A model generated the notes under the pieces. The model saw only the letters and a program-made list of their open reading frames with translations, made no database searches and had not been told where the DNA came from. A program made the position numbers and the translations under genes. From DATCRE01 sp964235605 (GTDB lineage Bacteria > Bacteroidota > Bacteroidia > Cytophagales > Cyclobacteriaceae), in assembly GCA_964235605.1 (NCBI GenBank), contig CAXSCR010000062.1, forward strand, positions 1 through 26,230: a DNA stretch of 26,230 bases. Direction: 5' to 3'. This document shows, in pieces, positions 8,168-15,634 of the stretch; position 1 is the first letter of the stretch; each line of letters begins with the position of its first letter.

Positions 8168-8923
8168 CTAGTTTAATATAATTAAAATTAGAGTTGAGAG
8201 ACTTGTCATAACTCCGAGTAGCGGTCCATAGTCTCTGAATCCCTCAACTAACGGTCTTCTTATTGGCTCTATGTACACAACATCACCAGGCTCAATGATC
8301 ATATTATTTTTAAGATATCCGTCTATTGTACTTAAATCTGCGACGTATACCTTCTCTCCTCTCAATATACGAATGTTATGGGCCTTTGCATTGTTATCAA
8401 CGCCTTTTGCTAATGCTAATACTTCTACCAACGTTACATTTTCATTGATTAATGGAATCAGTTGACCTCCTGGTGAGCCTAACACAACTACCCTCTTATT
8501 GGTGTATTTCAAAACGACAAAGGGCTGCTGGTAATATTTAGCGTATTCTTTTTGAAGTATTGCTTCTGCTTCGTGTAAGGTTAAACCCTCAACCTTTAGT
8601 TCACCCACCATAGGAAATAATGCGAGACCTTTAACGTCTACGAGATATTGAAACACAGGACGTGCTCCTTCGCCACTTGAACCAGCATCTTTTAGCGTTT
8701 CCTGATTAGGGTCTATAATTCGTTCTCCTTCATTGGTAAATACCTCTAGCTGTAGGTAGTCATTGCGCTGTATGGTATAGTTCCGTTCCGCATGTGAAAT
8801 CTGTTTTTCTAGTTCATAGTTATTGGGAACTTTGAACATAATGTTCTGCCGATAAGAGGCACATGATGCCAGCGACAAAACTATTAGCAAGAGACTTGTA
8901 CATTGGTTAAACAAGTGTTTCAA
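8168..8923 (-). CDS. Polysaccharide export outer-membrane lipoprotein (Wza-like)
   Basis: Forms the outer-membrane exit for the polymer and partners with the Wzc-like kinase 6 bases downstream. An ORF with ATG at 9034 (288 residues) would overlap rfbC by 91 bases and put a basic 37-residue leader before the signal peptide. A TTG at 8921-8923, 20 bases after the rfbC stop, instead gives a textbook lipoprotein signal. It starts MKHLFNQC, has the hydrophobic core LLLIVLSLA and ends in the lipobox LASC with the acylated Cys at position 21. I therefore call the TTG start, giving 251 residues. The polysaccharide-export domain (YLQLEVFTNEG onward) and an SLBB-type domain (KRVVVLGSPGGQLIPL) follow. 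The C terminus is a hydrophobic helix (LLGVMTSLSTLILIILN) suited to the outer-membrane barrel. No strong Shine-Dalgarno is seen, which is normal for this phylum. Confidence 0.88.
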   Translation of the reverse strand: MKHLFNQCTSLLLIVLSLASCASYRQNIMFKVPNNYELEKQISHAERNYTIQRNDYLQLEVFTNEGERIIDPNQETLKDAGSSGEGARPVFQYLVDVKGLALFPMVGELKVEGLTLHEAEAILQKEYAKYYQQPFVVLKYTNKRVVVLGSPGGQLIPLINENVTLVEVLALAKGVDNNAKAHNIRILRGEKVYVADLSTIDGYLKNNMIIEPGDVVYIEPIRRPLVEGFRDYGPLLGVMTSLSTLILIILN

Positions 8924-8943
8924 CGGTAGTAATTGGTTATGTA

Positions 8944-9495
8944 TTACCGTGAAATTACAGATTTTCTTAACAAGTCGCTTAAGGTAGGTAATTGACCATC
9001 TTTTTCTGACAAGATTGCAGTGCTTACAGGCCAATCTATTTTCAATTCTGGGTCATTCCAAACAATACCTGTTTCAGATTCCTTGTTATAGAAATTGGAA
9101 CATTTGTAAAAAAATATAGAATCTTCTAGCGCAGCAAATCCATGTGCAAATCCTTCGGGTACCATCAACATATTATGGCGGCTTGCTTCTAACAAACAGT
9201 AATACACTTGTCCAAAGGTTTTTGAACCTTTACGAACATCCACCACTACATCCATTACCTTACCACTTATTACAGACACCAATTTTGCTTGCTGATATGG
9301 TGGCAATTGTAAGTGTAGTCCTCTGACTACGCCTTTCTTAGAAAAGGATTGGTTCTCTTGAACAAAGCGAGTTTTTATACCTTGTTTGTGAAATTCTTCT
9401 TCCTTATAAAATTCATAAAACCAGCCTCTGTCATCATTATAAACAGAAGGCATAATTTCTACTAAACCTTCAATACCGGTTGTTTTAATTTGCAT
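8944..9495 (-). CDS. rfbC: dTDP-4-dehydrorhamnose 3,5-epimerase family protein
   Basis: A 183-residue cupin-fold sugar-nucleotide epimerase that acts on dTDP-4-keto-6-deoxy-glucose in dTDP-rhamnose-type pathways. Visible family motifs are VRGLHLQ with catalytic His61, MVPEGFAHGFAAL, the conserved Tyr130 in FFYKC, WNDPELKIDWP, and LSEKD with Asp166 as the His partner. Length and motif order match RmlC. The companion genes rfbA, rfbB and rfbD are not in the window, so either they lie elsewhere or this paralogue makes a different 3,5-epimerised deoxy sugar. It starts 9 bases after the glycosyltransferase stop and belongs to the exopolysaccharide operon. Confidence 0.93.
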   Translation of the reverse strand: MQIKTTGIEGLVEIMPSVYNDDRGWFYEFYKEEEFHKQGIKTRFVQENQSFSKKGVVRGLHLQLPPYQQAKLVSVISGKVMDVVVDVRKGSKTFGQVYYCLLEASRHNMLMVPEGFAHGFAALEDSIFFYKCSNFYNKESETGIVWNDPELKIDWPVSTAILSEKDGQLPTLSDLLRKSVISR

Positions 9496-9504
9496 ATAGT
9501 AATA

Positions 9505-10617
9505 TTATGAAGCCTGTTTTAAGGCAGATAAGGCTTGAAGGTATTTGTTAATAACAATGGATTCACTGTACTCGGCTTCCATTTTGGTTCTACCATTTAT
9601 GCCGAACTGTTTTAAAGTTTCATTGCTAAATCCGGCCATGTGTTCCATTTTGGCTGCAAGATCATCAGCATCTTTTAGCCTGCACAGTAATCCGTTGTAA
9701 TTATTCGTTACTACATGATTACAGCCTGGTACATCGGTAGCAATAATAGGTTTTGATGAGCTTGCTGCTTCCAATAAGGTTCGTGGCGTTCCTTCCCGAT
9801 AGGACGGAAGCACAATACAATCTGCCAAATCAATATATTGACGCACATCATCTGTTGTGCCTAAATACTCTATTGTTCCACTGCTTATCCACTCTTCAAT
9901 TACTTCTGTTTTGATACCCCGTTTATGCAGCGGGTCCATAGAGCCAAGTATTTGAAAATGTGCATACACACCGGCAGCTCGTAATTTCTTGACTGCTTGG
10001 ATATATTCCAAAACACCTTTGTCTGTTATCAATCTGGAAATTAATAGAAATGTGAATTTTACATTTCGCTTATAAAGCGTCGGTTTAAATTTATCTAAAT
10101 CGATTCCGGAACCGGGCAATAAATCAACTGTATGAGGCGGAACTAACTTCTTATCTAGAAAAAGTTTTAAGTCATCAGGGTTTTGAAAAAACACTTTGCG
10201 AGCGAATCGAAAACTTATTTTATAAAGCAACATGGCGATATCAGACACCATATCATTCTTTAAAAAGACAGTACCCAAACCACAAACATTATTTACAACA
10301 GGAATACCTAACAATGATGCAGCCAAGGTGCCATAAACGTTCGGCTTAATGGTATAATGAAGTATTACATCGGGCTTTACCTTGCGGTAAATCATGAAGA
10401 GTTCTGCTATTAAGGCTAAGTCTTTAATGATGTTAGCACCACGGCTGTCCATTTTTACGGCGTGGTGAATGCAGCCCGCCTCTTCCAGATATTTTGCATA
10501 TTCATCGGTAGGTGCAATGGTATGCACTTCATATCCCTTTTCTATAAGGGCGTGGACAAAATTCATTCTGAAATTAAAAATATTCCAGGATGTATTCAGG
10601 ACAATGGCAATTCTCAT
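9505..10617 (-). CDS. GT4-family glycosyltransferase
   Basis: A GT-B fold transferase of family GT4 that would add a sugar to the lipid-linked repeat unit at the cytoplasmic membrane face. The ORF opens at an ATG at 10665, but the internal ATG at 10617 begins the canonical N-terminal strand (MRIAIVLNTSWNIFNF), so I use it, giving 370 residues. The N-terminal domain shows NVCGLGTVF. The C-terminal nucleotide-sugar domain shows LLISRLITDKGVLEYI and the GT4 signature EGTPRTLLEAASSSKP with its two glutamates. The pattern resembles PglA-like HexNAc transferases, but the donor cannot be fixed. It is the first gene of the six-gene exopolysaccharide operon and is divergent from hflX. No convincing -7 element was found on the minus strand in the 166-base gap. 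Confidence 0.9.
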   Translation of the reverse strand: MRIAIVLNTSWNIFNFRMNFVHALIEKGYEVHTIAPTDEYAKYLEEAGCIHHAVKMDSRGANIIKDLALIAELFMIYRKVKPDVILHYTIKPNVYGTLAASLLGIPVVNNVCGLGTVFLKNDMVSDIAMLLYKISFRFARKVFFQNPDDLKLFLDKKLVPPHTVDLLPGSGIDLDKFKPTLYKRNVKFTFLLISRLITDKGVLEYIQAVKKLRAAGVYAHFQILGSMDPLHKRGIKTEVIEEWISSGTIEYLGTTDDVRQYIDLADCIVLPSYREGTPRTLLEAASSSKPIIATDVPGCNHVVTNNYNGLLCRLKDADDLAAKMEHMAGFSNETLKQFGINGRTKMEAEYSESIVINKYLQALSALKQAS

Positions 10618-10757
10618 TCTGGCTCTTTTAATGAAAATTCTCAATACCGTTCGACAAGCCGTCAATTAACAGGTTAAACTTGAAAATCTCTAGGTTACAT
10701 CCCCTAAATATAAAAAAAAGTAACCGTGGAGTAAAATGGGTATATAAATTTATACGT

Positions 10758-10765
10758 TAAGTTTG
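10758..10765 (+). promoter_or_regulatory. Candidate -7 element of the hflX promoter
   Basis: TAAGTTTG is a full match to the Bacteroidota -7 consensus TAnnTTTG, 18 bases before the hflX ATG. The -33 position 19 bases upstream reads ATG rather than TTG (10736-10738), so the upstream half is weak. Confidence 0.45.
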
Positions 10766-10783
10766 CCCTTTAATTAACAGAAA

Positions 10784-11995
10784 ATGTCAATACAAGAGAA
10801 TACAGCGGTTTTAGTTGCCTTAAGTAGTAGTCGCGAGACGGAAGAAACTCAAGAATATTTAGATGAATTGGCCTTTTTAGCTGAAACTGCCGGTATCAAG
10901 ACAATAAAAAAATTCATTCAAAATTTAGCTCAACCCGATCCCAGATCTTTTATAGGCAAGGGGAAACTCGCCGAATTAAAGGCGTTTGTAATTTCTCGAA
11001 ATGTTAATAATGTTATTTTTGATGAGGATCTAAGCCCTTCACAACTCAGAAATCTTGAAAAAGAATTAAATCCCGAACGCGGGGAAGAGGCTGGTGGTGT
11101 AAGGGTATATGATAGAAGTCTTCTTATTCTCGATATTTTTTTATGGCGCGCACAAACAGCGCAGGCAAGAACGCAAGTCGAATTAGCTCGTAATCAATAT
11201 TTATTACCACGCCTTACCAGATTATGGACCCATCTTGAACGCCAGCGAGGCGGTACAGGTACACGTGGCGGTGCAGGTGAGAAGGAAATTGAAACAGACA
11301 GAAGAAACATACGCCATCAAATTTCTTTACTAAAGGAACGATTAGAGAAGATTGAAAAGCAACGTGAAACCCAACGTAAATCCAGAAGTAATGTAGTGCG
11401 TGTGGCTTTAGTTGGGTATACCAATGTTGGTAAATCTACCCTAATGAATTTGCTTTCAGGTTCCGGCGTGTTAGCTGAAAACAAATTATTTGCTACTGTC
11501 GATTCGACGGTACGAAAGGTTGTCTATGAAAGCATTCCATTTCTTCTTTCTGATACCGTTGGGTTTATAAGAAAGTTGCCCCATCACCTTATTGAATCAT
11601 TCAAGTCAACGCTTGATGAGGTACGCGAGGCGGATTTATTGCTTCATGTGGTTGACATAGCACATCCTTTCCATAATAACCAGATAGAAGTTGTCACTAA
11701 AACACTTTCTGAGATTGGTGCGGCTAATATCCCGACTATTTTAATTTTGAATAAAGTTGACTTGTTTAAAGAGAAAAATCCAGATGTTAACCTGGAAGAA
11801 ATGAAAGGTTACTACCGACAACATGGTTTGAATAACATTGTCTTTGTTTCAGCAGCTACACGAGAAAATATTAATAAACTCCGAAATGAGATCATGCTGG
11901 AGGTTAAAAAGAGACATTTCACGCTATATCCAAATTCTGTTAACCCAGACTTTACATTTTCTGAGACAGAAGAAGAACCATCAATTGAATCATAG
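10784..11995 (+). CDS. hflX: Ribosome-associated GTPase HflX
   Basis: A 403-residue GTPase that binds the large ribosomal subunit and splits stalled or stress-damaged ribosomes. The N-terminal HflX domain shows DPRSFIGKGKLAELK and DEDLSPSQLRNLE, then VYDRSLLILDIF. The central linker carries the family hallmark glycine stretch GGTGTRGGAGEKEIETDRR, followed by a charged coiled-coil helix. The G domain has G1 GYTNVGKST (211-219), the conserved TVDST, G3 DTVGF (257-261) and G4 NKVD (323-326), with SAATREN as G5. Length and order match HflX. It is transcribed alone, divergent from the exopolysaccharide operon. Its 3' end contains the promoter of the following tRNA gene. Confidence 0.96.
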   Translation: MSIQENTAVLVALSSSRETEETQEYLDELAFLAETAGIKTIKKFIQNLAQPDPRSFIGKGKLAELKAFVISRNVNNVIFDEDLSPSQLRNLEKELNPERGEEAGGVRVYDRSLLILDIFLWRAQTAQARTQVELARNQYLLPRLTRLWTHLERQRGGTGTRGGAGEKEIETDRRNIRHQISLLKERLEKIEKQRETQRKSRSNVVRVALVGYTNVGKSTLMNLLSGSGVLAENKLFATVDSTVRKVVYESIPFLLSDTVGFIRKLPHHLIESFKSTLDEVREADLLLHVVDIAHPFHNNQIEVVTKTLSEIGAANIPTILILNKVDLFKEKNPDVNLEEMKGYYRQHGLNNIVFVSAATRENINKLRNEIMLEVKKRHFTLYPNSVNPDFTFSETEEEPSIES

Positions 11996-12014
11996 CAGTA
12001 TTTTAATAAATTTG
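11985..12014 (+). promoter_or_regulatory. Bacteroidota-type promoter for tRNA-Arg
   Basis: A TTG -33 element (11985-11987) and a perfect -7 element TAAATTTG (12007-12014) are separated by 19 bases, the spacing expected for the Bacteroidota housekeeping sigma factor. Transcription would start near 12021, about 20 bases before the tRNA. The -33 box lies inside the last codons of hflX. Confidence 0.65.
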
Positions 12015-12043
12015 CAGCCCTGTTAAAGCAGGCCATTAGAAAT

Positions 12044-12115
12044 GGTCCCGTAGTTCAATGGATAGAATAGAAGTTTCCTAAACTTTTGATATGGGTTCGA
12101 TTCCCGTCGGGACTA
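12044..12115 (+). tRNA. tRNA-Arg, anticodon CCT
   Basis: A full cloverleaf can be drawn by hand. The acceptor stem GGTCCCG pairs with CGGGACT (one G-U), and the D stem GTTC pairs with GAAT. The anticodon stem GAAGT/ACTTT encloses the loop TTCCTAA, with anticodon CCT at 12077-12079. The variable loop is TGAT, and the T arm ATGGG-TTCGATT-CCCGT is complete. The discriminator is A12115 and CCA is not encoded. It reads AGG codons. It lies between its own promoter and a strong terminator. Confidence 0.93.
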
Positions 12116-12124
12116 CATTCACTT

Positions 12125-12158
12125 AAAAGGCTGAAATTGTAATGATTTCAGCCTTTTT
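12125..12158 (+). terminator. Intrinsic terminator after tRNA-Arg
   Basis: A perfect 13-base stem, AAAAGGCTGAAAT (12125-12137) with ATTTCAGCCTTTT (12145-12157), encloses a 7-base loop and ends in a run of five T. The A/T flanks make it potentially bidirectional, but there is no minus-strand gene ending here. It closes the hflX/tRNA unit. Confidence 0.9.
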
Positions 12159-12618
12159 CGGTTCGATAATCTTGGTGGGTATCAGGTCGTATGTTATTAC
12201 CATACCGATTCAATTCTACACCTATTCTTATTTTTACTAGTCGAATGCGTCAGATGACGATCACGATATCCGTGACATTTAGATTGTAAGTAATTTAAAT
12301 TAGTACCTCCCTGTACTAATATGGGACACATTAAAACCTGACATTTTCTTAAACAACTGTAAATCAATGTCCTAATTAAACTGAGTTTGTGGTTTCATAT
12401 TTGGTAATGTGGTCCAGCAGATACCTAACACTGAATATGAAAGCTCTAAAAGACCCCCGGTTCTCGTCGGACCTTTGTATTAGCAATAAGTGTAAAGAGG
12501 CAACCCATTTCTACCTCACCAAAATTTCATCACCTGCACTGCTTCTATAGCTGCATTAGCTCTATTACCAAACCAAATAACTCTATTATATCGAAATGTA
12601 GTCTATACCCAGGATAAC
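12159..12618. other. Intergenic gap, 460 bases, no gene seen
   Basis: No coding sequence or RNA gene is convincing on either strand. The notable item is a perfect hairpin at 12299-12320 (stem ATTAGTAC/GTACTAAT, loop CTCCCT) with no T-run. A small 5-base-stem hairpin lies at 12261-12275 (TCACG/CGTGA). An imperfect -7-like CATATTTG occurs at 12396-12403, 215 bases before the next gene, and is too weak to call. This gap separates the core gene hflX/tRNA from the accessory surface cassette. Confidence 0.6.
12299..12320. repeat. Perfect 8-base-stem hairpin
   Basis: ATTAGTAC (12299-12306) and GTACTAAT (12313-12320) are exact reverse complements around CTCCCT. There is no following T-run, so it is not an intrinsic terminator. 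It could be a protein-binding dyad or a structured 5' leader element for the downstream cassette. Confidence 0.5.
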
Positions 12619-14577
12619 ATGAGAAAGATTTTTACCATTGCATTGCTTATACTAGTATGTTCTCACTACACCAAGTCGCAGTCTTCTGATAGTTTATTCG
12701 GACCACGCGTATGGCTCAAAGCAGATCAAAGTATTTTAAGCGCGACAAAATGGACTGATGTTAGTTATTTTAAGAATAACGCCACGAGCGTATCTTCCCA
12801 GCAAACACCTTTACTAACGGGAACGATTAATTATAATAAGGCCATTGTCTTTGATGGCCTTGATGACTATTTTAAAATTCCTTTCAGCCTTGAAGGGATA
12901 GCGGACCTTTCGGTTCTAGCAGTATTCCAATCGGCTGATACTACTGAACGTGGTATTTGGGGTAGTGAACAAGGCTCTTCCCGGAACGTCTTACTGACCA
13001 CACGAAAGGCAATTGGACCAGATACCATCGCCGATGTTTACGGAAAGGCTGAAAAAATAACCGTGCTTAATTCCGTTTTACAAAACTGGGAAAAAGCAAC
13101 AACCACTTCATCAACTGCCTTCTTTGCGTTGGGTAGCGCGGGTAAGACAAAAGGTTATAAACCTTTTAAGGGCTCATTAGCGGAGCTTATTGTCTTCAAT
13201 AGATCACTTACATTTTTAGAACGGGTGCAATATGAAACTTATCTAGCCATCAAATATGGAACAGGACTTCGCGAAGGAAACTTCGTAAGCTCCAAGGAGA
13301 AGGTATTATGGCGAATTAATGATAATAAAACTTTTGGGAAGAATATAGCCGGCATAGGAAGAGATAATTTTTTTAACCTTTATCAAAAGCAATCTGGAAG
13401 CGCTTATGATTCTGGGTTGTTAGTAATGACAACTGGAGCATTAGCAAGCTTAAATGCTGAGAACAAGGCAGTCATTGCCGATCAAGATTTTTTAATATGG
13501 GGTGATAATGGCTTGCCACTAAATGCAAAGCCAGGAGATGGAATAGATTCTGTCTTATCTATTGTACAAAGAAAATGGCTCGTTACTGTATCTGGTAATA
13601 CGGCCAATAAGCTTCCTGTAGAACTCTATGTTGATTCTGCTAGACTGCCTTTAGATCCTTTGGGATATTGGCTTGTCATTGACCGGAGCGGTCAAGGGAA
13701 TTTTGCAGTTGATAATCTGGAATACATTTCACCAGACAGAATATCTAAAGGTAAAGTCGTATACAAAAATGTACTATGGGATACGGACGGATCTGGTAAG
13801 GATAACTTTGGATTTGCACAAGAGAAAGAACTTCTTGCTGTTGTCCGCAATGTGCAAGACCCATCATGTACGAATGAAACAGCAGGGAAAGTTAGAATAG
13901 AAATTATCGCTGGCAAACCTCCTTATGAACTTACATTTAATAATACAGAAGCGAAAATATCTCGTGAGTGGGAGCAATCCGTAACATCGGCAGAGCAAAG
14001 AAATCTTGTTGTTGGTAATTATTCGCTGTCTGTAAAAGATGCCAATCATAATAAGATTGAAAGAATTTTTTCACTTGCCATGCCTGATGCATTATATATT
14101 AATCTTGGCCCAGATCAAAAATTAGCTGCTGGGAACCATATTGTAATCGATGCATCTACTCAGGTGCCGGACTCAATAGAAGTGACTTATCAATGGGAAA
14201 GCAGTTTTGGATTCCACAGCACTGATAAAAAGATCAATGCTATCGAATCAGGAATTTACCGTGTTACAGTTACCAAACAAAAAGATGGTTGTGTGTTTAC
14301 TGATGAGGTTGTAGTAAGCGGTGCAGAATCACAACGTGTAGCAGTATACCCTAACATTGTCAATAGCCATGAAAACTATAATGTAAGTGTCTCTCTTGAT
14401 AAGCCAGGCAGAGTCATAGTTACAGTCTTTAATGCCCGTGGCATGAAGGTTAATGAAATGACCGGTTCAAATCAGAGTGAATTCCAATTTGTGTCTAGTT
14501 TCAAAGATTCAGGTATGTATCTGGTAACAATACAAACACCAACAAGTATTGAAACGCAAAAAGTAGTCGTGTATTAA
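12619..14577 (+). CDS. Secreted LamG-like protein with T9SS type A sorting domain
   Basis: A 652-residue exported protein. A Sec signal peptide occupies about residues 1-20 (MRKIFTIALLILVCSHYTKS). A concanavalin/LamG-like jelly-roll follows at about 28-210 (VWLKADQSI, FDGLDDYFKIPF, GSLAELIVFNRSLTFLERV). A conserved Bacteroidota module comes next (IAGIGRDNFFNLYQKQSGSA to WGDNG). Then come SprB-like and PKD-like beta domains (PSCTNETAGKVRIEIIAGKPPY, GIYRVTVTKQKDGCVFTDE). The last about 80 residues (VAVYPNIVN through GMYLVTIQT to QKVVVY) form a T9SS type A sorting domain. It would cross the outer membrane by the type IX system and be anchored or released at the surface. It starts a four-gene group, 15 bases before the kelch lipoprotein. 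Binding target unknown. Confidence 0.88.
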   Translation: MRKIFTIALLILVCSHYTKSQSSDSLFGPRVWLKADQSILSATKWTDVSYFKNNATSVSSQQTPLLTGTINYNKAIVFDGLDDYFKIPFSLEGIADLSVLAVFQSADTTERGIWGSEQGSSRNVLLTTRKAIGPDTIADVYGKAEKITVLNSVLQNWEKATTTSSTAFFALGSAGKTKGYKPFKGSLAELIVFNRSLTFLERVQYETYLAIKYGTGLREGNFVSSKEKVLWRINDNKTFGKNIAGIGRDNFFNLYQKQSGSAYDSGLLVMTTGALASLNAENKAVIADQDFLIWGDNGLPLNAKPGDGIDSVLSIVQRKWLVTVSGNTANKLPVELYVDSARLPLDPLGYWLVIDRSGQGNFAVDNLEYISPDRISKGKVVYKNVLWDTDGSGKDNFGFAQEKELLAVVRNVQDPSCTNETAGKVRIEIIAGKPPYELTFNNTEAKISREWEQSVTSAEQRNLVVGNYSLSVKDANHNKIERIFSLAMPDALYINLGPDQKLAAGNHIVIDASTQVPDSIEVTYQWESSFGFHSTDKKINAIESGIYRVTVTKQKDGCVFTDEVVVSGAESQRVAVYPNIVNSHENYNVSVSLDKPGRVIVTVFNARGMKVNEMTGSNQSEFQFVSSFKDSGMYLVTIQTPTSIETQKVVVY

Positions 14578-14592
14578 AACAATATCCATTAT

Positions 14593-15570
14593 ATGAAAAA
14601 CTCAACATTGAAAGTCCTTACTGCGGTTATCATGGCTATGGCTTTGCTGCTAAATTCTTGTAGCAGCGACTCACCTTCTCCAAGCGCTGGCCAATGGAAA
14701 CGAAAGGCAAATTTTCCTGCGTGGGGTACCTCTGGAGCTTTTTCCTTTGTTATCGGCACAAAAGCATATGTTTCAAGCGTTGCACGCTTGTTGGAGTATG
14801 ATCAATCTACTGATATATGGACTCAAAAGGAATATCTTCCTGTAGGTATGCATGCCTCTCAATCATTTTTCTTCGTCATTGGCACGAAGGCTTATGTGGG
14901 AACAGGTACTGACAATGCCAGCTATTTTAAATTTCTATATGAATACGACAATACAACAGATACGTGGACTCAAAAAAATGACTTCCCTGGCGGTGTAAGA
15001 GCTGGAGCCATAGGGTTCTCTATCGACAATAAAGGCTATGTGGTAGGTGGAACAAATGGACCAAGCGCATTAAAGGATGTTTGGGAATATAATGCTAGTG
15101 CCGATGAATGGACTAAGAAGTCTGATTTTCCAGGGCAATCAAGGTATAATCCAGTATCGTTTGTGATAAATGGGAAAGCATATTACGGCACAGGTAGCAG
15201 GATTGAAAACAACGGTTATTCCTATACCAAAGATTTTTATGAATACAATCCTGCTACGGACACCTGGACCCAGAAAACTGATTTTCCTGGTGTCGAAAGA
15301 GAATTAAGTGCAGGATTTTCAATAGGTAACATGGGGTATGCCGGTACAGGTTATATAGGAGGCGGAAGTACTTCATCCGCTGATGATTTCTGGAAATATG
15401 ATCCAACCACGGATAAGTGGACTCCCCAGGCAAAATGCAGCATTCAACGATTTGACAGCTTTGCTTTCGCCATTGGTAAAAAAGGATATCTGAGCGGTGG
15501 CACATTGAGCGATGACATAGAATATGACCGCGCTGTCCGCGAGATGTTTTTCTGGGAATTCACGCCTTAA
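14593..15570 (+). CDS. Kelch-repeat beta-propeller lipoprotein
   Basis: A 325-residue lipoprotein. The signal peptide ends in the lipobox LNSC with Cys at residue 23, followed by a Ser-rich tether (SSDSPSPSAG). The rest is about six kelch blades with recurring units: a Trp-Thr-Gln-Lys strand (DTWTQK, EWTKKSDFPG), an FSIGN/FVIGT strand and a KGYVxGG or KAYxGTG turn. This predicts a six-bladed propeller related to the galactose-oxidase/kelch fold, used for protein or glycan binding. No catalytic residues are evident. It lies 15 bases after the T9SS cargo gene and 64 bases before the giant RHS gene, so it is probably co-expressed. It may be a surface partner of either, which is inference from position. 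Confidence 0.88.
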   Translation: MKNSTLKVLTAVIMAMALLLNSCSSDSPSPSAGQWKRKANFPAWGTSGAFSFVIGTKAYVSSVARLLEYDQSTDIWTQKEYLPVGMHASQSFFFVIGTKAYVGTGTDNASYFKFLYEYDNTTDTWTQKNDFPGGVRAGAIGFSIDNKGYVVGGTNGPSALKDVWEYNASADEWTKKSDFPGQSRYNPVSFVINGKAYYGTGSRIENNGYSYTKDFYEYNPATDTWTQKTDFPGVERELSAGFSIGNMGYAGTGYIGGGSTSSADDFWKYDPTTDKWTPQAKCSIQRFDSFAFAIGKKGYLSGGTLSDDIEYDRAVREMFFWEFTP

Positions 15571-15634
15571 CATTAGGCACATCAGTATCGTGTTTTGATA
15601 TCATTCGATTGAACGAAAAAGAAACTTTGTTACC

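Noticed and set aside
8924..9034. Upstream ATG start of the export lipoprotein, overlapping rfbC.
   Set aside because: It adds a basic leader before a complete lipoprotein signal and overlaps rfbC by 91 bases. The TTG at 8923 explains the sequence better.
10618..10665. Sixteen extra N-terminal residues of the glycosyltransferase from the ATG at 10665.
   Set aside because: The GT-B fold begins at MRIAIVL (ATG at 10617). The extra residues look like untranslated leader.
10705..10712. Minus-strand TATATTTA as a -7 element for the exopolysaccharide operon.
   Set aside because: The final G of the consensus is missing and no TTG lies 17-23 bases upstream.
12396..12403. CATATTTG as a -7 promoter element for the surface cassette.
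   Set aside because: It has one mismatch to TAnnTTTG, no -33 TTG at correct spacing, and lies 215 bases before the gene.
12450..12475. CCCCCGGTTCTCGTCGGACC resembles the tRNA-Arg 3' end (GGTTCGATTCCCGTCGGGAC) and might be a degraded attachment site.
   Set aside because: The match needs several gaps and mismatches and is no better than chance for a GC-rich stretch. No proper direct repeat of the tRNA end was seen in the window.
15594..15630. TTTTGA and AAACTTTG before the RHS gene as a separate promoter.
   Set aside because: The -7-like box lacks the leading T, the spacing is too long (24) and it ends about six bases from the ATG.
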